Below are positions 45,585-57,784 of a DNA stretch of 64,000 bases, piece after piece (position 1 is the first letter of the stretch; each line of letters begins with the position of its first letter). The notes beneath the pieces were generated by a model. The model saw only the letters and a program-made list of their open reading frames with translations. It ran no database searches and was not told the DNA's origin. Source of the DNA: Centroberyx gerrardi. Lineage: Eukaryota > Chordata > Actinopteri > Beryciformes > Berycidae. The position numbers and the translations under genes are program-made. The stretch covers positions 5,788,307-5,852,306 of the forward strand of contig NC_136017.1 in NCBI RefSeq assembly GCF_048128805.1. Reading direction: 5' to 3'.

Positions 45585-46989
45585 ATGTATTGTGTGTATG
45601 TACAAAAAGTATTATTTGTCTTTGGCATAGCTGGAATTTGTATGGTTGTGTACTTGAGCACCCTGGAGGAAGAAGACCTGGCAGAGCGTGAGTGTTTCTT
45701 CGACTAACATAAACTAGCTAGCTAGCCTAGCACCACTTTGGCTAATTACGTTGGTTTTTTTTTTTTTTTAAATCTGTCACATTCAATATACTGCTTAATG
45801 TAGCCTACATGTTACAAAATATTTCACATATGTGTGTGTGTGTGTGTATATGTACAGTATGTGTGTGTCAGTCCATAGCTTATAGGGATCACAAGGAAAG
45901 CCATGATAATAGTTTGTGAAACAAGAAGTGTTAGTGATTAGTAACACTAAGATTACTTAATATATTGTCTGTTGGCTTGTTGATGACAACACTCTGTTTT
46001 GATATAGTTGTATGTAGATTTAGCTGTGTGTGATGAATAGGTTGTTACCATTCTGGCTGGTCAGTTGTGTTTTTTTCCCCAGTCTTTTGTAGAATGAGGC
46101 CGGAGAGGTCTGGCCACAACTACAGCACAGATGTTGAACCACATGTTTTGGCCATGGAAAGTCTCCATCATGTCCCGCGAGAATGAATTCTACTACTTCA
46201 TGCACCACTGCAGAGGAGCCGCCATCATAAGCAGCTTCTTGTGTAGCTGTAAATACACACCGGTAAGTATCGCACATCATTTAAACTCAAGAGCACTTGC
46301 CAGTGACATAGGCTTAATCTTTTAAAGGGAAATACCACCATTTTCCATTTATGGCTCATTCTTTTCATCAGACTATTCATTCAGTTTCCATTTATTGTAT
46401 TTTCATAGTGATAATTGATGAAATCAGTGCCAAAATACAATGATAACAAAACACAGAAAGATGAGAAAAACTACAAATTTGTGCAAGTGAGATTAAAAAG
46501 CTCCTCAAAGTTTTTTTTTATTTTTTTTTTTTTTATATCTATAGCATCTCACTTAAAAGCAAATCAAATATAGAAACAAACAAAAACAAACAAAAGGAAA
46601 CAAACAAGAAAAAAAAATGAAAAGGCAAAACTGGACCGGATAATAGAAACCAAATGACATCAAACCACAACATGGTGGAAAATTGCATAACAACAATGTG
46701 CATGAAATGACAACTAAGGGAAATAAAATTAATTAAAAAGGAGACAAATCATATTAAAACGTTTCACTATAGTGACCTATATAGGCCACTTCCCATTACA
46801 TGGCTTTATTTCATTACTCAGACATCAGTCGACATCACAGTGTTACAGCTTATTGAACCCTTGTGTTGTTCAGTTATGGTCATGGAGAATCAAAACATTC
46901 TGGCCACATGCTAAAAGCAAAAAATCTGCAATGATCCAGTACACTAAAACTATTCCTTATGGCCTCTTCTAAGAGCAAAGGTTGGAAAT

Positions 46990-47200
46990 TAACACCAGCC
47001 ACCAGCCGAATCCTGCTACATCTTCGGCTGCAGCTGTTAAGTTTGTCTGCACCACCAGCCATGTTAGGTAACAACCATTCATTTGGAGGTGGAATTGAAC
47101 TCCAAGCCTACAACGAGTGCTTATTGATTCCATGGTTTCTGTTGCATTCACTGCATTGCTAAGAGCGTCAGCAAAAATGCTGAAATTGTAAAATGTAAAT
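46990..47200. mobile_element. tRNA-SINE fragment in the protease relic
   Basis: The minus-strand B-box-like GGAGTTCAATTCCACC, and a plus-strand tail TAAGAGCGTCAGCAAAAATG then AATGTAAATC, resemble fish tRNA SINEs. Confidence 0.45.
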
Positions 47201-48524
47201 CAAAAGAAAGACGCACACATCCAAAAGATAGGTGCTGGATCAAAGACAATCTCAAGTGAAATACAACAGAAGATCCACATACAAAAATACTCCCATATGT
47301 AATATAATGTACAAGGTAGGCCACCATAAGAGAAATGAGAAATGATGTTATTTGGCATTTTATTGATGGATAGCAGAAAATACTATGTTGGATTACTTTG
47401 AGATCTGTTGTTTGAGAAGGTAAATGCCAAAATTAACCAGCCACCTTCACTATTTTACCATCCAACAAGATTGTTAGACTAGATCCGGGCCTCCAAACAT
47501 TGTTGGTTTCCTGCTTAAGTGGCTGGTTGGATAGCCAGCATTCGCCTGGTGGCTGGTGCTATTTTCCCACCATGGCATTGAAGCTTTTGGTGACCGCTTT
47601 GGATGCCTCACCATGATTGGTAATCACTCAGAATGGCTTTGCATTTATTGTAATTGTACCAAGTGAGCCTCTAATATGTTGAGTGTTCAACTGTTCACAT
47701 TTTCCAAAATTACCGTCAAGCACGTACCTAAATTGAGCGATTGCCTCAATTTAGGTACGTTTGTAAGAATCCCACTAAAGAATTTTGGTTTCTACATTTT
47801 TGACAGTTTGTTCTTTTTGTACTCCTTATGTTTCAGCCTTCAAAACCACATGATTGTCATGGCCGGCGCCAGTTATTTGTATGTGGATGTTTACAAGCAA
47901 TTTATACCAATAGAAAGAACAATTATCGGAAATCACTTTGACCCAGATACCAACAGCAATAACGTCGCACTTGTGAGGCTGCAATACCCTCTTCAGTTTA
48001 ACGCATATGTGAGCACCATTTGTCTTCCATGTAAAAGCCGCACTGACAACAAAAGGTTCGTTAAATGTCACGCCACGGGAGATAAAGGAGCAGATTCAGG
48101 TGAGCTACACACACACACTGGCAAGGCTACACATCGCTGTTGTCCTGTGAAAACCAATTTTGGTGATTTTCATGTTTTTACTTCAGTTGAAGGACTGCAT
48201 GCTCCGACCTCTTGGCCTTGTGAAACCAAAAGAAAATCCACAGGATAAAGTCAAAAATGCATTGTGATCAAGCTGAAATAAAGCTGTTTTTCTTAGTTAT
48301 ACTGAAAAGTTGACATTTTGGAGATGCAGGGTTTTCACCTGACAGCGACGACATAAAACATAATTAATTGTGTAGTTGGTGCTGATAAATACAAGGTTGG
48401 ACAAACACAACATTTTGTATGGATTCCTAATTATGCCAATGATAACGTTTATTTATCCAGGTAAGGATGACTGAGCTCTTTTCACAATCACAGTTACACA
48501 CTTTGTGCCCAGTACAACCACAGT

Positions 48525-48715
48525 CTTCCACTGTTGGACACTGAGAAGCTTCCTGGATTGAGTGCCTTGCTCAAGAGCACCTCTAAGGAAGCTGTTTAGG
48601 GTGGAGAGAACATTTCTCATCCCACCTAGATTTTCCCAGCCTGTCTGGGATTCAAACCAGTGACCTTATGGTCACAAGCCCGCTTCTCTAACCTCTGACT
48701 TACCGCCGCCTTGCT
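48525..48715 (-). mobile_element. tRNA-SINE fragment
   Basis: GGGATTCAAACCAGTGACC, then ATGGTCACAAGCCCGCTTCT and TTACCGCCGCC, are the reverse of a common fish SINE head. The left side has AGTGCCTTGCTCAAGAGCAC. Confidence 0.6.
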
Positions 48716-49739
48716 GCGGAGAGAAAACATCTGAGAGCAGCTATTATGTGGGATTGTCACCCTCTACCTTTTAAGTTTTGCGGGACAGCTTGAATGACTC
48801 AAAAATCTGGAGTAAATCTTGTAGTGTATTTTTGTCCTTACAGAGGTTATGAGCAATGACATAAGACAAGTTACTGTATGTACTCACTTTACATCTGACT
48901 TGCCTCCGAAATACTTAAAGAAGAAGAAATCTCTGTTATTGCCCATTTCATTTGAAGCAAGATTCAAGATTCTTATAGTTTATAAACGAACCCTGCAGGG
49001 TCAGATTAACTCAGTCATTAAGTTACTCATACATTGGTTTGAATGAAAGGAGTTGCTTTGAATATTGAGGATTGAAATTTTTAAATTGACAAAAGAAATT
49101 GATGAAAAATCAAGTCGAGCTAATAAGGAAATTGATCTGCTTTTTAGGCGCAACTTTGGGCTCAATGGGTAGAAAAGACACACTGCCAGGGTTTCACTGC
49201 CCACTAATTTGTCCACCACCCATTACAACTAATAGATTTGTCTTTGGGGAACACTAGTTGGGGTCAAAGTTCAAAAACATGGGTTCTTATGCAAGTTTGG
49301 AAAGTATGGAAAAAGATTTCCATGTGTTGCGAAGTATAGAACAAGTGCAAAACTTCATGAGAAAGTTTGAAAATGTCTGGAAATGTAACACCATACTACA
49401 AATTCCTTCACCGTTGCACCATATTTGTCTTAGCAAAACCAGCTGTAAAGCTTGTGATCTGGTTAAATTGTGCTTCTAATGTTATTTTGTCTAGAGACCT
49501 CACCTAAGAGGACTCATCATGGAAATTTGCATATGACAATTTTGAACTTTCAAGCTGCTATCAAGGAAATTATGCTTTACTTTGGTAGAAGCGTTTTAAC
49601 TTTAACTCTGTGTCAAAGATCATACATGCAGTATGCATGTATGATGAATGAGTATCTGCTGCTAAAATGGTTGTTTCTTGTTTGGGGAAAGAAAAAGTAT
49701 CCAAGTTCATAAAATATTAGCCTGGTTGTCCTAATTCAT

Positions 49740-49850
49740 AAGCATAGCAGGATGGCCTTGTGTCAGCAAGCATCCACTCTGCTGAAGTGCCCTTGAGCAA
49801 GACTTTTCCTATGGGGATCAATGAAGTATCACATTATTATTTGAATTCTT
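49740..49850 (+). mobile_element. SINE tail fragment
   Basis: GCTGAAGTGCCCTTGAGCAA and TATGGGGATCAATGAAGTAT match the tail of the same type of fish SINE, which usually ends GGATCAATAAAGTAT. Confidence 0.5.
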
Positions 49851-51152
49851 ATTTTTGGAGGTTGATTTCCCCTTGAAATGTAAATAGATCCCGTATCTTC
49901 CCTTTCTGACAGGCATTCTAAAAGAGGCAGAGGTGGAGGTAATTTCCAAGAAAAAATGTAACGAGTGGTATATGAGTGACACCGGACAAGTTTTGTGCTG
50001 GTAGTGATCTGCCTCAGGATGGTGTGGTATAAGCTCAACTAATCACAGCTGAAATACAGAAAACGACCAGGAGTTTGCCTGTGCCAGAAGACGGGGAATT
50101 CAGAACCACGTCAAAGCCACATTTCAGCTCCTCGGGTCTCAGGATTTCCAGCAGTCAGCTTTTCATATCTGCCTCCCACAGTCCTGCTGCAGATGTGGAT
50201 GAGGCTATATAATTCAATTTTCAAAGATGTGCGGTAATTAATGTCATTCAAAACTGGGAGTGGGAATCCATACAGTAAGCATCATATTGAAGCCCCATTT
50301 GAACCCTCCTCCAATAAGAGCGCTCAGTCTTGTGAAGCTAAACCTCTAATTATTGTGCCTGTAAATCAGAATTTTTTTTTCTTTTTTGTAACACAGATTC
50401 AATCTGTCATTAAACAAGCCAAAATCAGATTTCTATATTTTTTTTAGAGAGAGAGAGATACAGCAAGTTACTCTTCACTACTCACTCTTAAATCCCTTTG
50501 GATGCTTTACAATAAACAGCGAAGGCTACATGTTTACAGTGCAGAGATGCTTCATTTACTCATTTGTTCATATTAGATTATTTAAATTTGGTGCAAGCAA
50601 AGATGCGTCACGCTTAGAAAAAACTCCTTTTTACTCAATGTGATCAATATCATCGGCTCACACACATTAAGTTTACATTAACAGACTTTGGAAGAGAAAG
50701 CAAATGCACACCTAAGTGAGAATTATCGGTAGAGCTTGCATGGTTTTAAAAGACAAGTAGTTGCAAATTTAAAATTAACAGCTCCAGTCCTATTTGTATT
50801 TTTTTCATATTTTATGTGCGAGGGGCCATGCCACTTTCCTCCTTAGCTTCACATAGCTTAACTCACTTAACATTAACTTAACTTTATCTCATCGTATATC
50901 ATTTTATCACTGGAACAACTCTGTACTAGGGTGCATTTTGTTGGTGTAGGGTGATCAAAAATAATCAATATCTAGGGCTACTTATTGACTAGTATTGTTT
51001 GTAATAAACATCACTCTCTTTTGGCTTTGCAGGGAGCAGCTGGAGGACCGTTAATCTGCTGCATCCCTGCAGAAAACAGATATTTCATCATGGGGATATA
51101 CATACAAATGAATGTGGCATGCACAGAAAACCGGATATTTATATGGATTTGA

Positions 51153-52299
51153 CCCGTTATTACTACTGGATCAAATATAATGTTAGAGTAGTCCAGATGA
51201 GTTAAAGTCTAGTGTCAATCATCTTACTTCAAAACATATTGCAAAAGATAGAATCTTTATTCTCACGTTCCCTGCATGTTTCCTAAATCCCTGAGTAGTA
51301 TCTCATAAAATTGAAATGTAATTGTATATTGTTTAATAATAACAACTGAATTTAAAATTTGTTGATTGACTTTTAATTGAATTTGATGATTTGTGTACTG
51401 CAATTTTTTTTTACTTCAAACTAACTTGAAATAACAGTTGAAAGTTGAATTTAGTAATAAGTTCAATTTCAAACCAATACACTCAACTGAGGTTGCATGA
51501 CAAATTACAATTAAAGTAGTTAAAATCCAATTTCTGCAGTTTTCTGGTTTTTGTTCGTTCATCTCCTATAAGTCTATCAGTGCTCATCACTGTTTGAATG
51601 ATAATCTGGGTCTGAAAATGCTGTTTCAGATGCTGGATCACAGCTAGTTATTGAGAAGGCCTTGACATATGAACAACATCGTCGTCATGGCTTCCAAAAC
51701 ACTCGGTGACCACTCTCTTCTTTATGGGGGCAATGTCATACTGGAACACATGGATGAAGGGATTGAGTCCATGCCTGGTAATACGGCCCACACCAGTACA
51801 GAACCACCACAAGTCTTCACTGTGGTGGGACTTTTATTGTCGCGGTGTCTTTTATTTTGACCATCCCGTCCTTGTAGATACATACAAATAGCAGAAGAGC
51901 AGCCTGTGGGGGAGTTATACTTCCAAACCGCCTCGAAAGACTATGAAGCTATTTATTTCCAAGTCTCAAAGATCTGAGATCGAGATGTTACATGTAGACA
52001 TGTGGAAAGGATAAAGTGTCCTTGGACTGGGTTGTATTTTTCAGGGATGAAGGTGTAGTGAAGTATATTTGAGTCCCCACTTTTGCTTTCAGATATGATC
52101 CTCTATCTTAATGTAAGCATATCTGACAATTTCCACTGCGAAACAGTTACTTGCCATTTCCTATTCTGATGACAATCATACATGCAAATAGGTTTCATTC
52201 AACGTAATCGTAACTTGACGAGAAGTTTGCCTCCAGTAGTTATGGTCTCCTTTCCTCTCAGTGTGTGTATGTGTGTGTTTGTGGTACAGTAGTACGCTG
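51153..52299. other. No gene recognised
   Basis: AT-rich sequence past the protease relic. The open frames here do not resemble known proteins, and there is no clear repeat. Confidence 0.4.
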
Positions 52300-52640
52300 T
52301 GTTTACAGATCAATGCTGTGTGTCTTCACTTAGATTACTTTGATAGAGTTGGAACAGGAACACGGGGAGATTAATCAAAGTGAAGGGGCACTGACTCCCG
52401 GCCCGTGCCAGTCGATACGGCCGCGTGGTTAATTTGCCCCGAGGAGGGCTGTCGTCAGGCAGATGATAAACAGTGTTTGCCCCGGTTTTTAGCCACAAGC
52501 GTGCTCCTGCTCACCAAGAAAAATAGTTTCGACCCATGGTCTCTAATTCACAGTGGGGGGTGAGAGGTGGGACATTAATCATCCTTCTGCCGTGGTCCGT
52601 CTCTGACAGCGGAGCCACCGTGGGTGGATTGGGTGGAGAT
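52300..52640. promoter_or_regulatory. Candidate conserved non-coding element
   Basis: Complex sequence with TTAGATTACTTTGATAG, GGGGAGATTAATCAAAG and GTGGTTAATTTGCCCC, that is ATTA/TAATTT-type homeobox words in GC-balanced unique DNA. No coding frame. Possible enhancer of a neighbouring developmental gene; unverified. Confidence 0.3.
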
Positions 52641-52679
52641 ATTCGTCTGGTGAGCTCAGTGTGGACTTAGGTAAACTCT

Positions 52680-53420
52680 GCAACACAGTGACTCGACATT
52701 CTGATGACTGCAAACAAGACATTTTAGCCGTTTCGCAGGTCACACCATCCAATTACGCACCTTATTAACAAGGAGCAAACATTTCTGCACATCTCATTGA
52801 CTGTCGCTGTGAAAACGATGAATTTTCCTACGACTTGAAAGTAAGAGGATTTCATTTAGGGAACCTTATGGGCGTCTGTTTTCTTGGCATGTGCCATCGA
52901 TGCTACATGCTAGGCTGTATCTCTCTGCCAGTCATTAGAGAGTTGGCTTTCATCCATCTGCTCCAACAGTTCTCCATATGGACAGCACGCATTCCAGCAT
53001 CATCTCGAACAGGGGAGCGCCACAATAGGCGACACTGACCTCCGCTCAATTTGCCCCAGCCCCAGATTGAGTGACATCCTTTTAATTGTATGGCTAAAAC
53101 ACCGATGGAGCAACAAATAATGGAGGATATCGCACCGTGGAGCCGTGCCAAGTCGGCTCCTTTCCCCTCTTTCCCAAGGATGGAGTGGCGGGGAATCGAG
53201 GGCTTATAATACCAGCGAGCTGAGGCTTTGCTCCAGTCATCATTTCCATGCCGCTTTACGCTGATTCCCTAATATCCTTAGCGCCTTGCGCAGGGATAAG
53301 CCCATCGTGCCGAAACATGGCTGTCATGCCTATAAACCGTTCACGGCTCTAAAGAATCCATTATGGTTGCTTCACAAACATGGGGACTCAAAGGGCCACT
53401 TTGCTCAAGCTCATTTACTC
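52680..53420. promoter_or_regulatory. Candidate conserved non-coding element
   Basis: About 700 bp of complex, repeat-free sequence (for example AGTCATTAGAGAGTTGGC, CCTTTTAATTGTATGGC, AACAAATAATGGAGGATA) without coding potential. The texture resembles vertebrate enhancer blocks. Confidence 0.3.
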
Positions 53421-54117
53421 TTTTAAAGCTTATTTATTTACCCTTAGTGCTGTGTTGGAAGGGATCTCCAATACATCACAATACACTCACAGCAGGTTTT
53501 AGAAATAGCGTATTTAAGTGTAACTGGTCATTTCCCCCTTGAATCACTGTGTGAGCGTAAATCTTAAATATACTGTGTCATCCGTTTTTCTTAACGGTGC
53601 ATATATACACATGCTGATCATGCATGCAGTACACAATATATGTGATGTACTTGTGCAGGCATCACTGGACAAAAACACAACAAAACATATCATTACAAAC
53701 CCTCCTTCAGGACGTGTACTGAAATGGCTTACAAAATATTGGTGGCAGGAAATTTATTACATTAAATAGCATGTATTTGGGCTTTTTTTCCCCTTTCAAA
53801 ACAAATAGTTCTTCGAAGCAGTCTATGTTTGTGTGTGTGTGTGTGTGTGACACTAGGACACCTCCTAGTGTCATACCCTCTTGGTTGTGTTCAGGTTCAA
53901 AACGTATTATTTTGGTGATGATTGCCCCCAGGCAACGGTCACCTTCTCATTTTAGGGCAAACAGATTAACTGAGAGAAATGGGACTGTATAGACGGTATA
54001 GTGTTTTTTTTTTTTATAGAATTTAACTGTAAAAGCTGTGAATGTGTTCTGCGTTGTTATGCATGATGCGTGCTGAATTTCCCTTGAATCAAGAAATTGG
54101 ATTGGTCCGGCATAGCT

Positions 54118-54285
54118 CAACTGTAGATTGTAGCTCAATGATAGAGCATTGCCCTAACTCTACCAGGGTTAAGAGATCTATTCCCTGTCTAGTTCAGTGG
54201 ATAAAGCATGGCGCTAATACTGATAGGAGTTCAATTCCCACTGGAGCCACCCATGCTGAAAATGTATGCACTCATATACTGTAAG
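54118..54285 (+). mobile_element. Dimeric tRNA-derived SINE
   Basis: Two tRNA-like heads in tandem: TAGCTCAATGATAGAGCA with a B-box-like GGGTTAAGAGATCTATTCCC, then TAGTTCAGTGGATAAAGCAT with GGAGTTCAATTCCCACTGG. An A-box plus B-box pair in each supports Pol III origin. Confidence 0.6.
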
Positions 54286-54590
54286 AAAATTATATTCTTG
54301 TATCACCTTGGTGCTCTTGGCTCTTGCACAGTGGAATCAGTCTGAAATAACACAGTTCAAAAGACCCGCTGTCAGGATATGTAAAATATTTCTAGTCTTT
54401 TATATTTTTTATATTGTGTGTGAATGCTGTGCATGTATAAATGAAGGAGAGAGAGAGTGTGAACGAGAGAGAAAGGCCGTGAGTCTCCCCCACTCTTGGG
54501 TAAACAGGCCCATGCTTTTTTCATGGGCACACCATAGCCACACACCCCTAGGCGTCAAAACCACCGCCCCCCCATCCTCCACCTCTCACC

Positions 54591-54591
<1 letters not shown>

Positions 54592-54635
<44 letters not shown>
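54592..54635 (+). repeat. (AC)n microsatellite, 22 units
   Basis: Uninterrupted AC run in the gene-free right part of the window. Confidence 0.95.
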
Positions 54636-54636
<1 letters not shown>

Positions 54637-54639
54637 GCA

Positions 54640-55384
54640 GCAGTCCACTCTCCAATTCTTGTTTTGATTCAGGCGACGAGCATATGTACCCAAGCCAACA
54701 GCGCTGATTGGGTTCTTATCTTTGGGGAATGGAGTCAGTGATTGGGAAAGGCAGCCGGGGGACATGGAGGGCTGTGTGGTGTCCCAGCCTCAGCATGGGA
54801 GCAGCAGAGGGGCCAGAGGCGCTCTAACCTCGACCCACAGGAAGCCTGCCACGCCCACACACTGTGGACACAGAACACCGGTGTGGGGCGCTAACACCAG
54901 ACTCCTGCTAAAACCAGGACAGTGGCTGGGAAACTCTGGAAAAGTAGAATGTAAAAAATAGGGGTTAAAGCAGTACTAAGGTAACTTAGCAGTGCACATA
55001 AAATGCCTTTCTGTGGTATATTTATTATAGTAATAGTATTTACATATTTTCATTTTTTGCACACTTTCTGAATACAGGCAGAAATATCAATAAATACAGA
55101 AACACACACATTCTTACATGTTAATGCACGTTAATGCATAATACAGACAGACTGTCATAAGCACCTGCCACTGCATCCTGGAAAAACGGGCCTCCAAACT
55201 TCAGTATCGATATGAATCCTCATTTATCACTTAATCAATTTAGTTGGAATATCATGCCTTAAAGAGCTGCTACTCCACCTAAAACAATGTCATTAGTCTG
55301 GATTTCAGTGTCCCATGATGGTCTAAATGCTGTTTCAGGGGCTTCTACACCCTGACAAGAAACACAATGGTCAAATTTATTCAA
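54640..55384. other. No gene recognised
   Basis: Moderately GC-rich then AT-rich non-coding sequence. The open frame near 54.72-54.96 kb has no family resemblance. Confidence 0.35.
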
Positions 55385-55575
55385 ACATTCTGCCTACTTA
55401 TTCCTATTGAGAGTCATGGGGGGTTGGAGCCTGTCCCAGCATGCATTAGGCCGGAAGGCAGGGAAACACCCTGACAAATCCACCTGTCTTCGGGCAGTGG
55501 AACCCAAAACACCCGGAGGAAAACCAACGCGAACACAGGGAGAGCATACAGTACAAACTCCATATAGAAAGCACT
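55385..55575 (+). repeat. LINE-type 3' end fragment, copy 2
   Basis: GGGGTTGGAGCCTGTCCCAG, then GTGGAACCCAAAACACCCGG and GGGAGAGCATACAGTACAAA, match the L2-like fish repeat seen at 42045-42240 and extend further to its 3' side. Confidence 0.55.
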
Positions 55576-55879
55576 GGGGCTCGGGAAATGAAATCGCCAT
55601 CAGTATCGGCCTTCATAAAGCAATATCGGTCAAATCCTACGCTGCATCTATCACTTAATTCAGATAGAATATCATAAATTACATTCATTTTGCTGAAAGA
55701 GGGACACTACCGGACTGACTGCAGTGTAAAGCTCAAACCAACAGTGATCCTTATGCGAGGTACAGCAAGTCCTCTATGGGGCTATGGGTCACAGCTCAGA
55801 TACGGATTGCTTAGCCAGATCTGCTGTCATTACTGACAACCACACACACACTCACACACCAATTCATGGATTATCAACG

Positions 55880-56185
55880 AGTATGGTCACTGAGTGGAAA
55901 TTAATTTGCCTTTGGTAATGGATAGAGACATTCCGCTGAGATGCGTAAAAAAAAAGCTGAACCGCCAGCGATTACCTGCTGGAATCAGCCTTCATCAATA
56001 TCAGGCTAATTACAAAGCACTTCTGGCAGCGCGTGAAATGAGCGGACCGTGCAACAGATTGGGCGGCAGCCATAGATGTCCGCAGATATTAGGCCTCTTC
56101 AGAGCCGCTCCGCAGGGGGAAACCCTACCTGAGCACACTGTGACAGCCTGCAGTCACACAGGAGCTGCTGCTGCGGGGGAGGGGG
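55880..56185. promoter_or_regulatory. Candidate conserved non-coding element
   Basis: Complex sequence (GGAAATTAATTTGCCTTTGG, CATCAATATCAGGCTAATTA) ending just before the satellite at 56216. No coding signature. Texture only. Confidence 0.3.
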
Positions 56186-56215
56186 GCTATAATCTGTCAT
56201 AGTAAAACACAGCAC

Positions 56216-57064
56216 AACCAAATAGAACAGAACAGAATAGAACAAAATGTATTGAACAGAATTGAACAGAGCAGAATAGAACAGAATAGAGCAGAACAGA
56301 ACAGAATGCACTGAACAGAATTGCACAGAACTGAACTGAATAGAGCAGAATAGAATAGAACAGTGTAGAGTAGAATAGAACAGAATAGAGTAGAACAGAA
56401 CAGAATGCATTGCACAGAACTGCATTGAATAGAGCAGAATAGAATAGAACAGTGTAGAGTAGAATAGGACAGGATAGAGTAGAACAGAACAGAATGCATT
56501 GCACAGAACTGCACTGAATAGAGCAGAATAGAATAGAACAGTGCAGAGTAGAATAGAACAGAATAGAGTAGAACAGAACAGAATGCATTGCACAGAACTG
56601 CATTGAATAGAGCAGAATAGAATAGAACAGTGTAGAGTAGAATAGAACAGAACAGCATGGAATATAATAAAGTAGAATACAAAAGAACAAGGCAGAATAG
56701 AATGGGACAGAACTGCACAGAATCTAATAGTATATATAATAGTATAAAAGAGAATAGAATAAAATAGAATAGCACACCGCAGAACAGAATAAAATAGAAT
56801 TGAATTGCACAGAACTGAACTGAACACGGCAACATAGTAGTACGGAATAGCAAGAGCACAGAATAGAACAAAATAGAACAGTGCAGAGTAGAATAGAATG
56901 GAAAATAGTTGATTTGAGTGGAATTGCACAGAACAGAACTGACCAGTGGAGAATAGAATAGGAAAGTGTAGGACAGAATAGAACCGCACAGAATAGAAAC
57001 GAGTAAAATAGAACAGCACCGAAAAGTATAGACCAGAACAGCACAGAATAGAAGAAAACTGAAC
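56216..57064. repeat. Pentamer-based satellite with 89-bp higher-order unit
   Basis: Built almost wholly from AGAAT, AGAAC and AGAGT/AGAGC words. A longer unit marked by GAATGCATTGCACAGAACTG recurs at 56403, 56492 and 56581, 89 bp apart, with a related start at 56304. From about 56650 rightward the array degrades. Because 89 is not a multiple of 3 the minus strand stays open in three frames, giving spurious proteins rich in LFYSVLFYS. Confidence 0.9.
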
Positions 57065-57189
57065 AGTGCTTCAGATTTAATGTATTTTTTTTTTTTGACA
57101 TTTTACTATCCGGATGACAGAAAGTAATCTACAGAGACTTATTCTAATACTGATTTCAACGTGCTTGAGGATGGGAATCTGTCAGGTGG

Positions 57190-57380
57190 TTTTGGGTAGG
57201 GGGGTGGTGGAGGGGGTTGGGGGGGGGGTCTGTCTATCCCTGTCGTTCCCAGACTTCACTTCCTTCTCTCACATGGAACCACTTTTGACCCCCCCCCCCC
57301 CTCTCTCTCTCTCTCTCTCCTCAGACAGCGAGCTGGAGGCAGTATTGGGTTTCCCCCCCCCCTCGGCCGAAGGGTTACCT
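57190..57380 (+). repeat. Low-complexity G- and C-run region
   Basis: G-runs near 57200-57228, then C-runs near 57290-57300 and 57352-57361 with (CT)n between. No coding potential. Confidence 0.7.
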
Positions 57381-57468
57381 CAGTCCATCTCTGGGATGAA
57401 AAGATGACTATATACCTCCTTCCCTTCCATCCGACTCGTTTTTCAGGTGAGGCTGGGACTCCCTGTAG

Positions 57469-57469
<1 letters not shown>

Positions 57470-57511
<42 letters not shown>
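57470..57511 (+). repeat. (GT)n microsatellite
   Basis: About 20 GT units followed by a G7 run. Confidence 0.95.
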
Positions 57512-57747
57512 GGGGGGGTGGATGAGGAAGGAAACTATTACACGCGGGGTGAAGCGGGGCTTTCGGAGACGCAGCTGCCTTTCGGGAGGAAGAGGATCGG
57601 GGACCCAAGACGGGACCGGGGGCTGCAACCCGAGCCCTCTGGAAACGGCTGAGCATGACCCAAGAAAAACTTCCGTCTACAACCCCTCCCACCCTCCACC
57701 CCCCGTCCTGTCAGCGTTTCCCATAATGGTCTCAGTCTGCGAAAGAA

Positions 57748-57784
57748 AGGGGGTGGGGTGGGGTGGGGTGGGGTGGGGGGGGCT
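57748..57784 (+). repeat. (GGGGT)n quadruplex-type tract
   Basis: Five GGGGT-like units ending in an uninterrupted G-run. It fits the G3+N1-7 quadruplex pattern several times over. Confidence 0.8.

Larger units (their letters stand above)
45585..51152 (+). pseudogene. Chymotrypsin-fold (S1A) serine protease relic
   Basis: Exon-like pieces in order: 45585-45687 (ATG, hydrophobic leader VLFVFGIAGICMVVY, donor GC|GTGAGT); about 46085-46262 (FWPWKVSI and HHCRGAAIISSFL, donor GTAAGT); about 47836-48099 (NNVALVRLQYPLQF, STICLP, KCHATG, donor GTGAGC); 48844 to about 48873 (SNDIRQVT); and 51033-51152 (GAAGGPLICC to MGIY and a terminal FIWI). These match the WPWQVS, HxCGG, NDIALLRL, CLP, GWG-downstream and GDSGGPL blocks of S1A proteases. 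The AAHC block is absent, NDIAL is NNVAL, and GDSGGP is GAAGGP, so His57, Asp102 and Ser195 are all lost. An in-frame TGA follows the likely exon 2 acceptor and the exon 2-3 phases disagree. The exon with the MLCAG block was not found. It is either a pseudogene or a badly modelled catalytically dead homolog; subfamily unknown. Confidence 0.6.

Noticed and set aside
48874..49046. Continuation of the protease frame past the fourth piece
   Set aside because: After SNDIRQVT the translation becomes Lys/Leu-rich without the expected Cys and Gly blocks, and a GTATGT donor fits at 48874.
45585..51152. An active serine protease
   Set aside because: His, Asp and Ser of the triad are all missing, and the predicted splices do not keep one frame.
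56099..57019. Minus-strand open frames of up to 306 residues rich in Leu, Phe, Tyr and Ser
   Set aside because: They are translations of the pentamer satellite, open in three frames because the repeat lacks stop words.
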